The position numbers were made by a program, and so were the translations under genes. From positions 1 through 64,000 of the forward strand of contig JAVHMA010000014.1 in NCBI GenBank assembly GCA_031081715.1: DNA of 64,000 nt, written 5' to 3'. Shown here piece after piece: positions 42,608-50,693 of the stretch. Below the pieces are notes generated by a model that worked only from the letters and a program-made list of their open reading frames with translations, was not told the origin of the DNA and ran no database searches. The stretch's first letter is position 1, and every line of letters begins with the position of its first letter. This DNA is from Armatimonadota bacterium (GTDB taxonomy: Bacteria; Sysuimicrobiota; Sysuimicrobiia; Sysuimicrobiales; Humicultoraceae).

Positions 42608-43549
42608 ATGCTGCCCAACCCCACCCGCCGCTTCCTCTCCGCCATCGGCCTGCCATCGGGAGACGCCGGCGATCTACCAGACTCCGCCCGCCGCTTCCCA
42701 GACGGTGCGCACTACCGCATCGAGATTCCCAGCGTCGAAGGCCCCCGGGTACTGGCCGCCGTGATCGAGGAGGCCGCGCGGCGCGGCACCACGGTGCACC
42801 GTGTCTCGCAAGGCAGCGGCATCATGCTGCTAGACGACAGCGAGATCCGCGAAATGGCCCGCCTGGGCCACGCGCACGGCATCGAGGTGAGCCTGTTCGT
42901 CGGCCCCCGCGCCGGCTGGGACGTCGGCGCGCAGGTCGCGTCGGCGTCCGGACGCAACCTCGGCGCGCGGCTGCGGGGGATGGATCAAGTCGTCTACGCG
43001 GCCGAGGACATCCGACGCGCGTGCGCGCTCGGCATTCGGTCGGTGCTGGTCGCGGACGAAGGGCTCCTGTGGCTGGCCAACGAGATGAAGCGACGCGGCG
43101 AGCTGCCCACCGATCTGGTGCTCAAGGTATCGGTATCCATGGGACCGGCCAACCCCCTGTCGATCCGCATCATGGAGCAGCTCGGCGCCGGCACGTACAA
43201 CACACCGACTGACCTGTCCCTGGCGCAGTTCGCCGCGATCCGCCAGGCGGTCTCGCTCCCGCTCGACGTCTACGTGGAGGTGCCCGACGACTTCGGTGGG
43301 TTCGTCCGCTACTACGAGGCCCCCGAGCTGGTGCGGGTGGCCGCGCCGGTCTACGTGAAGCTGGGCCTCCGGAACGCGCCGGGCGTCTACCCGAGCGGCG
43401 CGCACCTGGAGGCCGCCGCGATCGCGATGGCGCGCGAGAAGGTGCACCGGGCAGCGATCGCGATCGCCATGATCGAGCGGTACTTCCCAGCGGCCACCGT
43501 CTCGCCGGCGGGCCCGGCCGACATGGGGATCCCCGTGGGCGCCCCCTGA
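42608..43549 (+). CDS. U32-peptidase-like TIM-barrel protein of unknown function
   Basis: This 313-residue protein starts MLPNPTRRFLS with GAGGAGG 8 bases upstream. Conserved-looking blocks include 'GTTVHRVSQGSGIMLL', 'ARLGHAHGIEVSLFVGPRAG', 'RSVLVADEGLLW' and 'APVYVKLGLRNAPGVYPSG'. Proteins of this type are usually annotated as U32 peptidases, but protease activity is unproven for them and the classical U32 signature with Cys residues is not seen. A TIM-barrel small-molecule enzyme is an alternative. It stands between the amidohydrolase and the DUF3830 gene. Confidence 0.6.
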   Translation: MLPNPTRRFLSAIGLPSGDAGDLPDSARRFPDGAHYRIEIPSVEGPRVLAAVIEEAARRGTTVHRVSQGSGIMLLDDSEIREMARLGHAHGIEVSLFVGPRAGWDVGAQVASASGRNLGARLRGMDQVVYAAEDIRRACALGIRSVLVADEGLLWLANEMKRRGELPTDLVLKVSVSMGPANPLSIRIMEQLGAGTYNTPTDLSLAQFAAIRQAVSLPLDVYVEVPDDFGGFVRYYEAPELVRVAAPVYVKLGLRNAPGVYPSGAHLEAAAIAMAREKVHRAAIAIAMIERYFPAATVSPAGPADMGIPVGAP

Positions 43550-43565
43550 CCCCCGGCCACCCCGT

Positions 43566-44030
43566 TCAGACCCGCTCGATCCGCAGCCGGCGCGTCCCCT
43601 CACGCCGCAGGCGCCGGCACGCCTGCTGGAAGTCGGCCCAGTCGTACAGCCAGTCGCCCGGCACCCGGGCGAAGAGGCTGGCGAACGCCGGCACCCCCTC
43701 GTGCTGGCGCAGTACCACCCCGCGGCCGTAGACGAAGCAGATCTCGCCCACCGCTCGCCGGGCCGTCAGCACGCCGGTCCCCGCCTCCGTGAAGTAGAGC
43801 AGCTCGCCGGGCAGGGGGAGCTGTGTAAGGTTCTCGTGGGGGGCGCCGAGGGGGTCGAGCGCCACGAAGATCTCGGCCCCGGAGTACTGGCCGTGTAGCG
43901 CCCCTCCCTCCAGGGGGAGCGCGTCCCACACCGCCTGGCAGACCGCTGGCGCGGCGTCGTCGAGCAGGTCGGCCATGACCGTCTCGCCGGTCTCGAACGC
44001 CAGCCGGATACGCCTGCGTGGGCTGCTCAC
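43566..44030 (-). CDS. DUF3830 family protein
   Basis: This 154-residue cyclophilin-like protein has the DUF3830 order of blocks: 'FETGETVMADLLDDAAP' near the start, 'WDALPLEGGALHGQYSGAE', 'LPGELLYF', 'GEICFVYGRG' and C-terminal 'RRLRREGTRRLRIERV'. The GTG at 44030 fits the family's usual N-terminus, while an ATG at 44078 would add 16 residues and overlap the divergent gene. Function is unknown; relatives often lie beside amidohydrolases and ABC importers, as here. It converges on the U32-like gene with a 16-base gap. Confidence 0.82.
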   Translation of the reverse strand: MSSPRRRIRLAFETGETVMADLLDDAAPAVCQAVWDALPLEGGALHGQYSGAEIFVALDPLGAPHENLTQLPLPGELLYFTEAGTGVLTARRAVGEICFVYGRGVVLRQHEGVPAFASLFARVPGDWLYDWADFQQACRRLRREGTRRLRIERV

Positions 44031-44032
44031 AT

Positions 44033-44047
44033 CGGGTACACTACCCG
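44033..44047. promoter_or_regulatory. Palindrome between divergent DUF3830 and Gfo/Idh genes
   Basis: CGGGTA and TACCCG flank CAC in a perfect dyad that nearly fills the 22-base gap between two start codons. It contains TACACT on the plus strand and TAGTGT on the minus strand, either of which could be a weak -10 element. Neither gene has a clear ribosome-binding site, so leaderless transcripts and a shared operator are possible but unproven. Confidence 0.35.
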
Positions 44048-44052
44048 TAGCC

Positions 44053-45114
44053 GTGACCCATCCCTCCTCGTCGCCCATCTACCGCGCGGGCATCATCGGA
44101 TGCGGTCGCATCGCCGACACCATCGAAGCTGAGGCGGCGACCGGCCCGTCGTGGGCGCTGCTACCCTACTCCCACGCCGGCGCCTACCAACGGTGCGCGC
44201 GCACGATCCTGGTCGCCGCCGCCGACCCCAACGAGGAGCGCCGGACCCTGCTGGGCCGCCGGCGGGGCGTGGAGCGACTCTATGCCGACTACCGCGAGAT
44301 GCTCGACCGCGAGCGGATCGACATCGTCAGCATCTGCGTCCCGACGCGTGCCCACGCCGCGGTGGCGATCGACGTGGCCGGCCGCGGCGTCAGGGGTATC
44401 TACCTCGAGAAACCGATCGCGCAGAGCCTGCGCGAGGCCGACGCCATGATCGCGGCGTTCGACCGCCACGGCACGGCGGTGGCCGTCAACCACATGCGCA
44501 CCTGGGATCCACTCTATGGTCGCGTCCGGGAACTCATCGCTACCGGAGCAGTCGGAGCACTACGCACCATCATGGCCCACGTCCGCGAGGGTGTGCTGTT
44601 CGGCGGCACGCACCTCTACGATCTCCTCCGGTTCCTGGTCGGCGCCGAGCCCGAGTGGGTGTTCGGCGAGCTCCACGGCGCACCTGGTCTCCACGAGCCA
44701 GGCGCGCGCGGCATCATCGGCTTCCCCGCCGGCGTCCGCGCCTACGTCGACGGTGCGGCGGACGACCCGACGCCGCTGGAACTCGACATCACCGGCACGG
44801 AGGGCCGCATCCGCATCGGGAACGGAACCTACCCCGAGTGGTTCCGGCTCGACCGCGGCGGCGGCCGGCCCGTGCTCACGCGTCGCGGCTTCCCCGGGAT
44901 GCACGACGGCCGCAGCGGTATGCTGCGCGCGGTCGAGGACCTGGTGGCGGCGATCGAGGGAGGGCAGGCACCCGCCTCCAGCGCGACCGATGCGCGGGCC
45001 GATCTCGAGATCGCCGTGGCGTTCGCCCTCTCGCACCGCAGCGGTGGCCGTGTGACGATCCCGGTGTCCGATCTCGATCTCACCATCGAAGACCCGTGGG
45101 GTCGGGACCCGTGA
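44053..45114 (+). CDS. Gfo/Idh/MocA family oxidoreductase
   Basis: This 353-residue NAD(P)-dependent sugar or inositol-type dehydrogenase has an N-terminal Rossmann fold with 'AGIIGCGRIAD' (about 12-22). 'YLEKPIAQSLREA' carries the conserved EKP, and 'GGTHLYDLLRF' in the C-terminal domain holds the likely catalytic His/Asp region. The GTG at 44053 has no clear ribosome-binding site; the frame stays open further upstream into the divergent gene. The protein may oxidise sugars or sugar-like compounds. It converges with the third Dpp-type operon. Confidence 0.9.
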   Translation: MTHPSSSPIYRAGIIGCGRIADTIEAEAATGPSWALLPYSHAGAYQRCARTILVAAADPNEERRTLLGRRRGVERLYADYREMLDRERIDIVSICVPTRAHAAVAIDVAGRGVRGIYLEKPIAQSLREADAMIAAFDRHGTAVAVNHMRTWDPLYGRVRELIATGAVGALRTIMAHVREGVLFGGTHLYDLLRFLVGAEPEWVFGELHGAPGLHEPGARGIIGFPAGVRAYVDGAADDPTPLELDITGTEGRIRIGNGTYPEWFRLDRGGGRPVLTRRGFPGMHDGRSGMLRAVEDLVAAIEGGQAPASSATDARADLEIAVAFALSHRSGGRVTIPVSDLDLTIEDPWGRDP

Positions 45115-45149
45115 TCCCAAGCCCCACGCGGACAGCGCCGGACCCGCCT

Positions 45150-46709
45150 CTACCGGCTCAGCCAGACGCCGTGGAAGTGCATGTGCTGGCGCACGTCAGG
45201 GACGAACCCCCGCACTGACGGCAGGGCGCCGTAGAGGATCGGCCGCTCGTTGAGGATGATCCCGGGAGCGTCGTACTGCACGATAAGCTGGGCATGGTCG
45301 TAGACGCGCTTGCGGTCGGCCTGCCGGACGACCGAGCGCCCCTGATCGAGCTGCTTCTCGAACAGCTCGTGCCGCCAGCCGATCGCGCGGCCGTTCACGC
45401 GGCGGATGGAGAACAGGTTGCCGAGAATCGAATCCGGATCGTAGGGCGGAATGACCCCCGTGAGCCCGAGTTGGAAGTCACGCTGGACGAGCACCTGGTT
45501 GATCCAGATGCCGATCTGCTGGGGGAGCAGCTCGACCCTGATGCCGATCTCCGCTAGGTTCGCCTGGATGACCTGGGCGATAGGAAAGAACTCGGCACGG
45601 CTGGTGAGGTGCTTGAGCTGGAGCGTGACCCCCCCGACGCCCGACTCCGACATCAGCCTCCGCGCCCGCGCCAGGTCGCGCTCGTTGAACGACACCGACT
45701 GTGGGTTGAAGGCCCAGTGCCGGGGCGGGATCGCGTTGGACTTCAGCGTGCCCTCGCCGAAGGTGACCTCGAGCAGCGCCTTGCGGTCGATGGCGAAGCT
45801 GATCGCCTGGCGCACCTTGAGATTGTCCAGCGGCGGGCGGTCCGCGCGCGTGAGCAGGTAGTACGACGAAGGCGAGACCCCGGGCGGAATGCCGTGCACC
45901 CGCACGCGGCCGGCCTGCCGCACGGCCTGCACCCTGGGTAGCGGCACCGTGTCCGTGAACTCGACCTGGCCGGACTCCAGCAGCACCAGCTTCTGATTCT
46001 CATCCGGTGTGGGCAGGAAGACGAGCTCGTCGAGGTAGGGCTGTCCACTCGAGTAGTACCCGGGGAACTTCCGCACGCGAACGTGGCGCAGGCGTACCCA
46101 CTCGACGAACTGGAATGGTCCGGACCCGACGGGATTCCGCTCGTCGAAGTTGGGCGGGACCACCTTGATGTCCGCGGCGTCGAGCAGGAACGCGGCGTTG
46201 GGCGCCTTCAGCCTGAACCGCACCGTGCGGGGGTCGAGCACCTCGGTGGCGGCGATCTGCTCGACCAGGACCCGCGGCTGACCGGTACCCTGCGCGAGTG
46301 AGCGCTCGACGGTGAACTTGATCGACTCCGCCGTGAGCGGCTGGCCGTCGTGGAAGCGGAGGCCCTGGCGCAGCCGGAAGATGTACGTAGACGCATCCGG
46401 CGACTCCCAGGACTCCGCCAGCTGTCCCTTCGGCCCCTGGGTGAAGTCGTCCTCGAGCAGCCCGTCGAACAGCGCGTCCTTCACGTGGAAGTCGAAGAGG
46501 GTGCTCGACCGGTGGGGGTCAAGCGTGGTCGGCTCGGCGCCGAGGGTCACCCGGAGCACGCCGCCAGGGGTCGGCCGCGGGGACGCGGGCCCCGTGGCGG
46601 GCGCCGCCATGGCTGGGACCGCCCGTCGCAGCGCACTACCCGCTGCTAGCGCGGCGGCACCGGTGACGAACTGCCTGCGGGTGAGCGTCGTCCTCGATCG
46701 TCTGTCCAT
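45150..46709 (-). CDS. ABC transporter substrate-binding protein, family 5 (third Dpp system), Tat-exported
   Basis: This 519-residue periplasmic receptor has an N-terminal Tat-like motif 'TRRQFVTGAAALAAG' (about 10-24) and a cleavage near 'AMA-AP', without lipobox. 'RVTLGAEPTTLDPHRSS' opens the mature part and 'FRLRQGLRFHDGQPLTAESI' is the family signature. The ATG at 46709 has GAGGT 6 bases upstream. Export by Tat suggests cytoplasmic folding, perhaps with a cofactor or for quick assembly. It is the last gene of the minus-strand operon 45150-48583. Confidence 0.93.
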   Translation of the reverse strand: MDRRSRTTLTRRQFVTGAAALAAGSALRRAVPAMAAPATGPASPRPTPGGVLRVTLGAEPTTLDPHRSSTLFDFHVKDALFDGLLEDDFTQGPKGQLAESWESPDASTYIFRLRQGLRFHDGQPLTAESIKFTVERSLAQGTGQPRVLVEQIAATEVLDPRTVRFRLKAPNAAFLLDAADIKVVPPNFDERNPVGSGPFQFVEWVRLRHVRVRKFPGYYSSGQPYLDELVFLPTPDENQKLVLLESGQVEFTDTVPLPRVQAVRQAGRVRVHGIPPGVSPSSYYLLTRADRPPLDNLKVRQAISFAIDRKALLEVTFGEGTLKSNAIPPRHWAFNPQSVSFNERDLARARRLMSESGVGGVTLQLKHLTSRAEFFPIAQVIQANLAEIGIRVELLPQQIGIWINQVLVQRDFQLGLTGVIPPYDPDSILGNLFSIRRVNGRAIGWRHELFEKQLDQGRSVVRQADRKRVYDHAQLIVQYDAPGIILNERPILYGALPSVRGFVPDVRQHMHFHGVWLSR

Positions 46710-46779
46710 CGTCGCACCTCGTTCCCCGCCGTGACGCGTCCCCGTATCCCCGTCCGCGTCGAGCATCGACATTCGAGGA

Positions 46780-47679
46780 TCATCCCGAGGGCTCCTCCGC
46801 GAGGCGCGCGGCCCTGGCGCCGCGCAACCGCGGGTCGAGGGCGTCGCGCAGCCCGTCGCCCAGCAGGTTCAGCCCCAGGACGGCGATGAGAATGGCGCCG
46901 CCCGCCGCCATCGAGTACCAGGCGGTCTGGTCCAGGTACCGCCGGCCGGTGTCCAGCATGGCCCCCCACGACGGCGTCGGGGGCTGGATGCCCAGCCCGA
47001 GGAACGACAGCGCGGCCTCCGTGAGGATGGCATTGGCGAAGCTCACCGACGTCTGTACCATCAGCGGCGAGACGTGGTTCGGCAGCAGGACGCGGACCAG
47101 GACGTAGAGATCGCCCGCGCCGCACGCGCGGGCCGCATCGGTGAACTCCCGCTCCTTGATCGCGAGCGCGCTCGCCTGCGCCAGGCGCGCGAACGCCGGA
47201 ATGGTCACGATGCCGATCGCGACCGCGGCGTTCGTCAGGCTCGGGCCGAGCGTGGCGGTCAGCGCCATGGCCAGGATGAGGGCGGGGAACGCCAGCAATC
47301 CGTCCACGGTCCGCATGATGACCGCAGCCAGCGCGCCGCCGTAGTATCCGGCCACGAGCCCCATCGCCGTGCCCGCGGTTGCGGCGATCCCCACCGCGAC
47401 CACGCCGACCGACAGTGACGCCCGCCCGCCGTGGAGGATGCGGCTGAGCAGATCGCGGCCGAGCTCGTCCGTCCCGAGCAGGTGGCGCGCCGAGGGCGGC
47501 TGCAGCCGGTCCTGCATGCGGATCGCCAGCGGATCGTACGGGGTCAGCGCGCCCGCGAAAAGCGCGGCCAGGACCACTGCCGCGAAAAGGAGCGCACCGG
47601 CAAGCGCGCCGCGGTCGCGCCGCAGCACCCGCAGCAGCCTAGGAATAGCGGATGCGCGGGTCCAGGGCGGCGTAGGCAA
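46780..47679 (-). CDS. ABC transporter permease, DppC type (third Dpp system)
   Basis: This 299-residue permease has 'HLLGTDELGRDLLSRILHGG' after the first span and the cytoplasmic loop 'DAARACGAGDLYVLVRVLLPN', the DppC-type ATPase contact. The TTG at 47679 gives a normal length of N-terminal cytoplasmic tail before span 1 but overlaps the DppB gene by 41 bases; a GTG at 47628 would avoid the overlap and leave only eight residues before the span. The TTG start is preferred with low certainty. Confidence 0.9.
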   Translation of the reverse strand: MPTPPWTRASAIPRLLRVLRRDRGALAGALLFAAVVLAALFAGALTPYDPLAIRMQDRLQPPSARHLLGTDELGRDLLSRILHGGRASLSVGVVAVGIAATAGTAMGLVAGYYGGALAAVIMRTVDGLLAFPALILAMALTATLGPSLTNAAVAIGIVTIPAFARLAQASALAIKEREFTDAARACGAGDLYVLVRVLLPNHVSPLMVQTSVSFANAILTEAALSFLGLGIQPPTPSWGAMLDTGRRYLDQTAWYSMAAGGAILIAVLGLNLLGDGLRDALDPRLRGARAARLAEEPSG

Positions 47680-48583
47680 CGTCGACCAGCAGGTTGATCG
47701 TCACGAAGCCGGTCGCCACGAGCAGCACCGCGCCCTGCACGACCGCGTAGTCCCGGTGGACGATCGACTGCACCATCAGCCAGCCGACGCCGGGCCAGTT
47801 GAAGATCTGCTCGACGACCACCAGGCCCCCGAGCAGGCTGCCGAACTCGAGCCCGAGCACCGTGACGAAGGGGATGAGCGCGTTCTTGAGCGCGTGCCGG
47901 AACACAACGACCCGGCCGCTCAGCCCCTTGGCGCGCGCCGTGCGAATGTAGTCCTGGTCGATGACCTCGAGCATGCTGGCGCGCAGAAACCGCATCTGCA
48001 CCGCCGCCAGCGACAGGGCGACCACCAGCACAGGCAACGCGGCGAACCGCAGGCTCGCGAGCGGCGCCTCGCCGAACGGCGCGAACCCCGCGGGTGGAAG
48101 CACGCGCCAGCGTACCGCGAAGACCAGAATCAGGAGCACGGCCAGCCAGTAACGCGGCACGCTGAAACCGACCAGAGCGGCCGCCCGCGTGAGCTGGTCC
48201 CACCAGGTGCCGCGGTGCAGCGCGGCCAGGATGCCGACGGGCACCGAAATCATCAGGCTCCCCGCCATGCCGAGCACGGCGATCTGGAGCGTGGCGGGGA
48301 ACTTCTCGACGACCAGCGAGAACACGCCCTGGCGGTTGAGGTGTGACTCGCCCAGGTCGGCGCGCAGCGCGGCCCCCAGCCAGGCCGCGTACTGGATTGC
48401 CAGCGGGCGGTCGAGGCCGAGCTCGCGTCGCAGGCGGGCCACCGACTCGGCGTCCGCCTCCTCGCCGAGGCGGAGCACCGCCTGGTCGCCCGGAATGATG
48501 CGGAACACGAAGAACACAATCGCCGAGACGATCAGCAGGACGGGGGCCAGGTGCAGGAGGCGGCGGGCGATGTACGCGGTCAT
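47639..48583 (-). CDS. ABC transporter permease, DppB type (third Dpp system)
   Basis: This 314-residue permease has N-terminal 'AYIARRLLHLAPVLLIVSAI' (first span), periplasmic 'LGLDRPLAIQYAAWLG' and the EAA loop 'IRTARAKGLSGRVVVFRHAL'. The ATG at 48583 gives the standard DppB N-terminus. It is the first gene of the operon, with the next permease overlapping its 3' end. No ATPase genes accompany it. The operon promoter should lie in 48584-48700, where no good boxes are seen on the minus strand. Confidence 0.93.
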   Translation of the reverse strand: MTAYIARRLLHLAPVLLIVSAIVFFVFRIIPGDQAVLRLGEEADAESVARLRRELGLDRPLAIQYAAWLGAALRADLGESHLNRQGVFSLVVEKFPATLQIAVLGMAGSLMISVPVGILAALHRGTWWDQLTRAAALVGFSVPRYWLAVLLILVFAVRWRVLPPAGFAPFGEAPLASLRFAALPVLVVALSLAAVQMRFLRASMLEVIDQDYIRTARAKGLSGRVVVFRHALKNALIPFVTVLGLEFGSLLGGLVVVEQIFNWPGVGWLMVQSIVHRDYAVVQGAVLLVATGFVTINLLVDVAYAALDPRIRYS

Positions 48584-48670
48584 CTCCGTGCACGTCGGCG
48601 ACGCATCGACGCATCTCCTTCGGCGTCGCCGTGCGCGGGCCCTGCCCTCGTCCTGGAGGGTGCTATACTG

Positions 48671-48681
48671 GTCGAAGCGTC
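48671..48681 (+). promoter_or_regulatory. Isolated -10-like TATACT box
   Basis: gcTATACTgg occurs in the 439-base gap between the DppB and MBL genes (48584-49022). Its partner -35 region is GC-rich and unconvincing. It might drive the plus-strand MBL/SDR genes or the small open frame at 48779. Apart from this and that frame, nothing else is recognised in the gap. Confidence 0.3.
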
Positions 48682-48778
48682 GCGACGGGGTGACGGTGAA
48701 GCGATCGTTAGGTCGGGCCCGGGCTTCGATGTCCAGATCGCCGACAAACGCCGTGCCCTCGTCTGTCGGGACACCGGG

Positions 48779-49015
48779 ATGCCGATCTTCTACGTCACGC
48801 TCGGCACGCGGCTCCATGTCAACGGCGCTCGGCTGGCCGGGGCCATCCGCCGCGGCACGGAGCGCGCCGCGCCTGAGCACCCGCTGCGGTCGAGCATCTG
48901 CCACCCGATCACGCGCGAAAACCCACAGACGAATACCGGGCGAGGCGCGCCGTGGGCGGCAGGGCTGGCGCTCGTCGCCTACGGGGGCTGGGGTCTCGTG
49001 CTGCTGGCGCGGTAG
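48779..49015 (+). CDS. Small membrane-tail open frame (doubtful)
   Basis: The 78-residue frame begins MPIFYVTLGTRL and ends with a hydrophobic segment 'GLALVAYGGWGLVLLAR', which could be a membrane anchor. It stops 7 bases before the MBL hydrolase ATG. There is no good ribosome-binding site, and the first half is Arg-rich without a recognisable fold. The frame stays open further upstream. It may be a real small protein with a different start, or chance coding in G+C-rich DNA. Confidence 0.28.
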   Translation: MPIFYVTLGTRLHVNGARLAGAIRRGTERAAPEHPLRSSICHPITRENPQTNTGRGAPWAAGLALVAYGGWGLVLLAR

Positions 49016-49022
49016 GCACCAC

Positions 49023-49937
49023 ATGGAGGTGGCGCCGGGCATCCACCGGATCGCGCTCTCGCCGGACCTGGCCACCTACGCGCTGGTCGGCGAGCGCGTG
49101 GTTCTGGTCGACGCGGGGTTCGCCGGCGCGGCGCGCACGATCGACAGATACCTCCGCGGCCTGGGCCGCTCGGTGGCGGAAGTCGCGCTCTGCGTGATCA
49201 CGCACGCGCACGCCGACCACTTCGGCGGCGCCGCCGAGATCCTGGCGGCGGCGCCCGGCGCGGTGCTGGCCGCGCACGCCGCGGACGCGCCGTGGATCGA
49301 AGATCCCGCCCGTCACCTGCGCGAGAACTACGGGTGGTCGGCCGCCTACGGCCTGCCTCATCCGGATGCGCTGCTCGCGCGGATCCGCGCCATGCTCGGG
49401 CCGGGGGCGACCGTGGGACGCGCGCTGGCCGACGGCGATGCGGTGGACGCCGGGGGGTGGACCGTGCGCGTGCACCACGCACCCGGGCATTCGCGCGGGC
49501 ACCTCGTCCTGCTCGATCCCCGCTCGGGCAGCCTGCTGGCCGGCGACGCTGTCGCAGACCCGACCCTCAATCCGCCGATCTACTACGACGCGATGACCTA
49601 CCGCGACACGCTGCGCCGGCTGGACGGCCTGGCCGCCGCGCGCCTCCTGAGCTGCCACATGCCGGTCCTGGAACGCCCGGTGGCGCGCGCCCTGCTGGCG
49701 GACGCGCTCGCCCACGTCGAAGCGTGCCACCGCCTGGCCCGCGACGCGTTCGCGGCCGCGCGGGACGGACTCACGCTGCCGGAGGTGGCCTCGGCGCTGC
49801 TTGCGCACACCGGCGTCGGCGAGGAGCCCCGCCGCTGGGCATGGGCCGCGCACGGTCACGTGCAGGCGCTGGTAGCCGAGGGCGCGATCGCACGGCGCCC
49901 GGGGGGAGGCCTGCCCGCATGGGAGATGCGACGATGA
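49023..49937 (+). CDS. MBL-fold metallo-hydrolase
   Basis: This 304-residue metallo-beta-lactamase-fold protein has the full metal-binding motif '[10 protein letters not shown]' (near 59-68), a further His in '[10 protein letters not shown]', 'LLAGDAV' for the bridging Asp and a late 'SCHMPV' His. A C-terminal winged-helix-like extension follows, with '[13 protein letters not shown]'. It probably hydrolyses an ester, lactone or thioester. Its stop overlaps the SDR start (ATGA), so the two act as a pair. The ribosome-binding site is weak. Confidence 0.88.
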   Translation: MEVAPGIHRIALSPDLATYALVGERVVLVDAGFAGAARTIDRYLRGLGRSVAEVALCVITHAHADHFGGAAEILAAAPGAVLAAHAADAPWIEDPARHLRENYGWSAAYGLPHPDALLARIRAMLGPGATVGRALADGDAVDAGGWTVRVHHAPGHSRGHLVLLDPRSGSLLAGDAVADPTLNPPIYYDAMTYRDTLRRLDGLAAARLLSCHMPVLERPVARALLADALAHVEACHRLARDAFAAARDGLTLPEVASALLAHTGVGEEPRRWAWAAHGHVQALVAEGAIARRPGGGLPAWEMRR

Positions 49938-50683
49938 GGTTAGAGGGCAGGGCCGCGGTCGTCACAGGCGCGGCGTCGGGCATCGGACGGGCAATCGCCG
50001 CGCGCTTCGCCCGCGAGGGTGCGCGCGTCGTACTGGGCGACATCGACGAGTCAGGCGGCCGGGAGGCTACCGCGCAGATCCGCGCCGGGGGCGGGGACGC
50101 GCTGTTCGTCCGCTGCGACGTGGCCGTCGACGTGGACGCGGGCCGCCTGGCCGCCGCGACGGTGGAGGCGTACGGCCGCCTCGACATCCTGGTGAACAAC
50201 GCGGCGGATCTGACGCCCTACGGTAACGTCCAGGACTGCAAACCGGAGGACTGGGCCCGCTCGGTGGCCGTCGGTCTCACCGGCACCTTCCTCTGCTCGC
50301 GCCACGCGCTGTCCCGCATGACGGCGGGCGGTAGCATCGTCAACATCGCGTCGGTCGGCGGCGTGCTGCCCTTCGTGGATCAGGCTTCCTATGTCGCGGT
50401 CAAGGGCGCGGTGATCCAGCTCACACGCTCGATGGCCCTCGACTTCGGCCCACGCGGCATTCGCGTCAACGCGATCGCGCCCGGGGCCGTCGAGACACGG
50501 CCGCTGCCCGAGGCGCAGGTGAAGCGGCAGATCGCGCGCAGCCCGCTGCGGCGCAGGGGTCGCCCCGAGGAGATCGCCGCCGCGGCCGTCTTCCTGTGCA
50601 GCGAGGAGGCGGCGTTCATCACGGGCGTCTGCCTCCCGGTGGACGGCGGCTGGTTGCTCGGGTACACAGCGGTTGACGGCTAG
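49934..50683 (+). CDS. Short-chain dehydrogenase/reductase (SDR)
   Basis: This 249-residue classical SDR has '[12 protein letters not shown]' (cofactor glycines near 11-19), 'DID' after strand 2 favouring NAD(H), 'NNAAD' in place of the usual NNAG, the active Ser in 'NIASVGG' and Y-x-x-x-K in 'SYVAVKGA'. The C-terminus ends with 'PVDGGW'. It oxidises an alcohol or reduces a ketone, perhaps the product of the coupled MBL hydrolase. It converges on the GGT gene; the two stops are 3 bases apart within a short palindrome. Confidence 0.92.
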   Translation: MRLEGRAAVVTGAASGIGRAIAARFAREGARVVLGDIDESGGREATAQIRAGGGDALFVRCDVAVDVDAGRLAAATVEAYGRLDILVNNAADLTPYGNVQDCKPEDWARSVAVGLTGTFLCSRHALSRMTAGGSIVNIASVGGVLPFVDQASYVAVKGAVIQLTRSMALDFGPRGIRVNAIAPGAVETRPLPEAQVKRQIARSPLRRRGRPEEIAAAAVFLCSEEAAFITGVCLPVDGGWLLGYTAVDG

Positions 50684-50693
50684 CGTCTAGCCG
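50677..50693. terminator. Palindrome spanning two converging stop codons
   Basis: CGGCTAG and CTAGCCG flank CGT in a perfect 7-base dyad containing the TAG stops of the SDR (plus) and the GGT (minus) genes. It could form a small hairpin in both transcripts. No T tract follows on either side, so transcription termination is uncertain. Confidence 0.35.
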
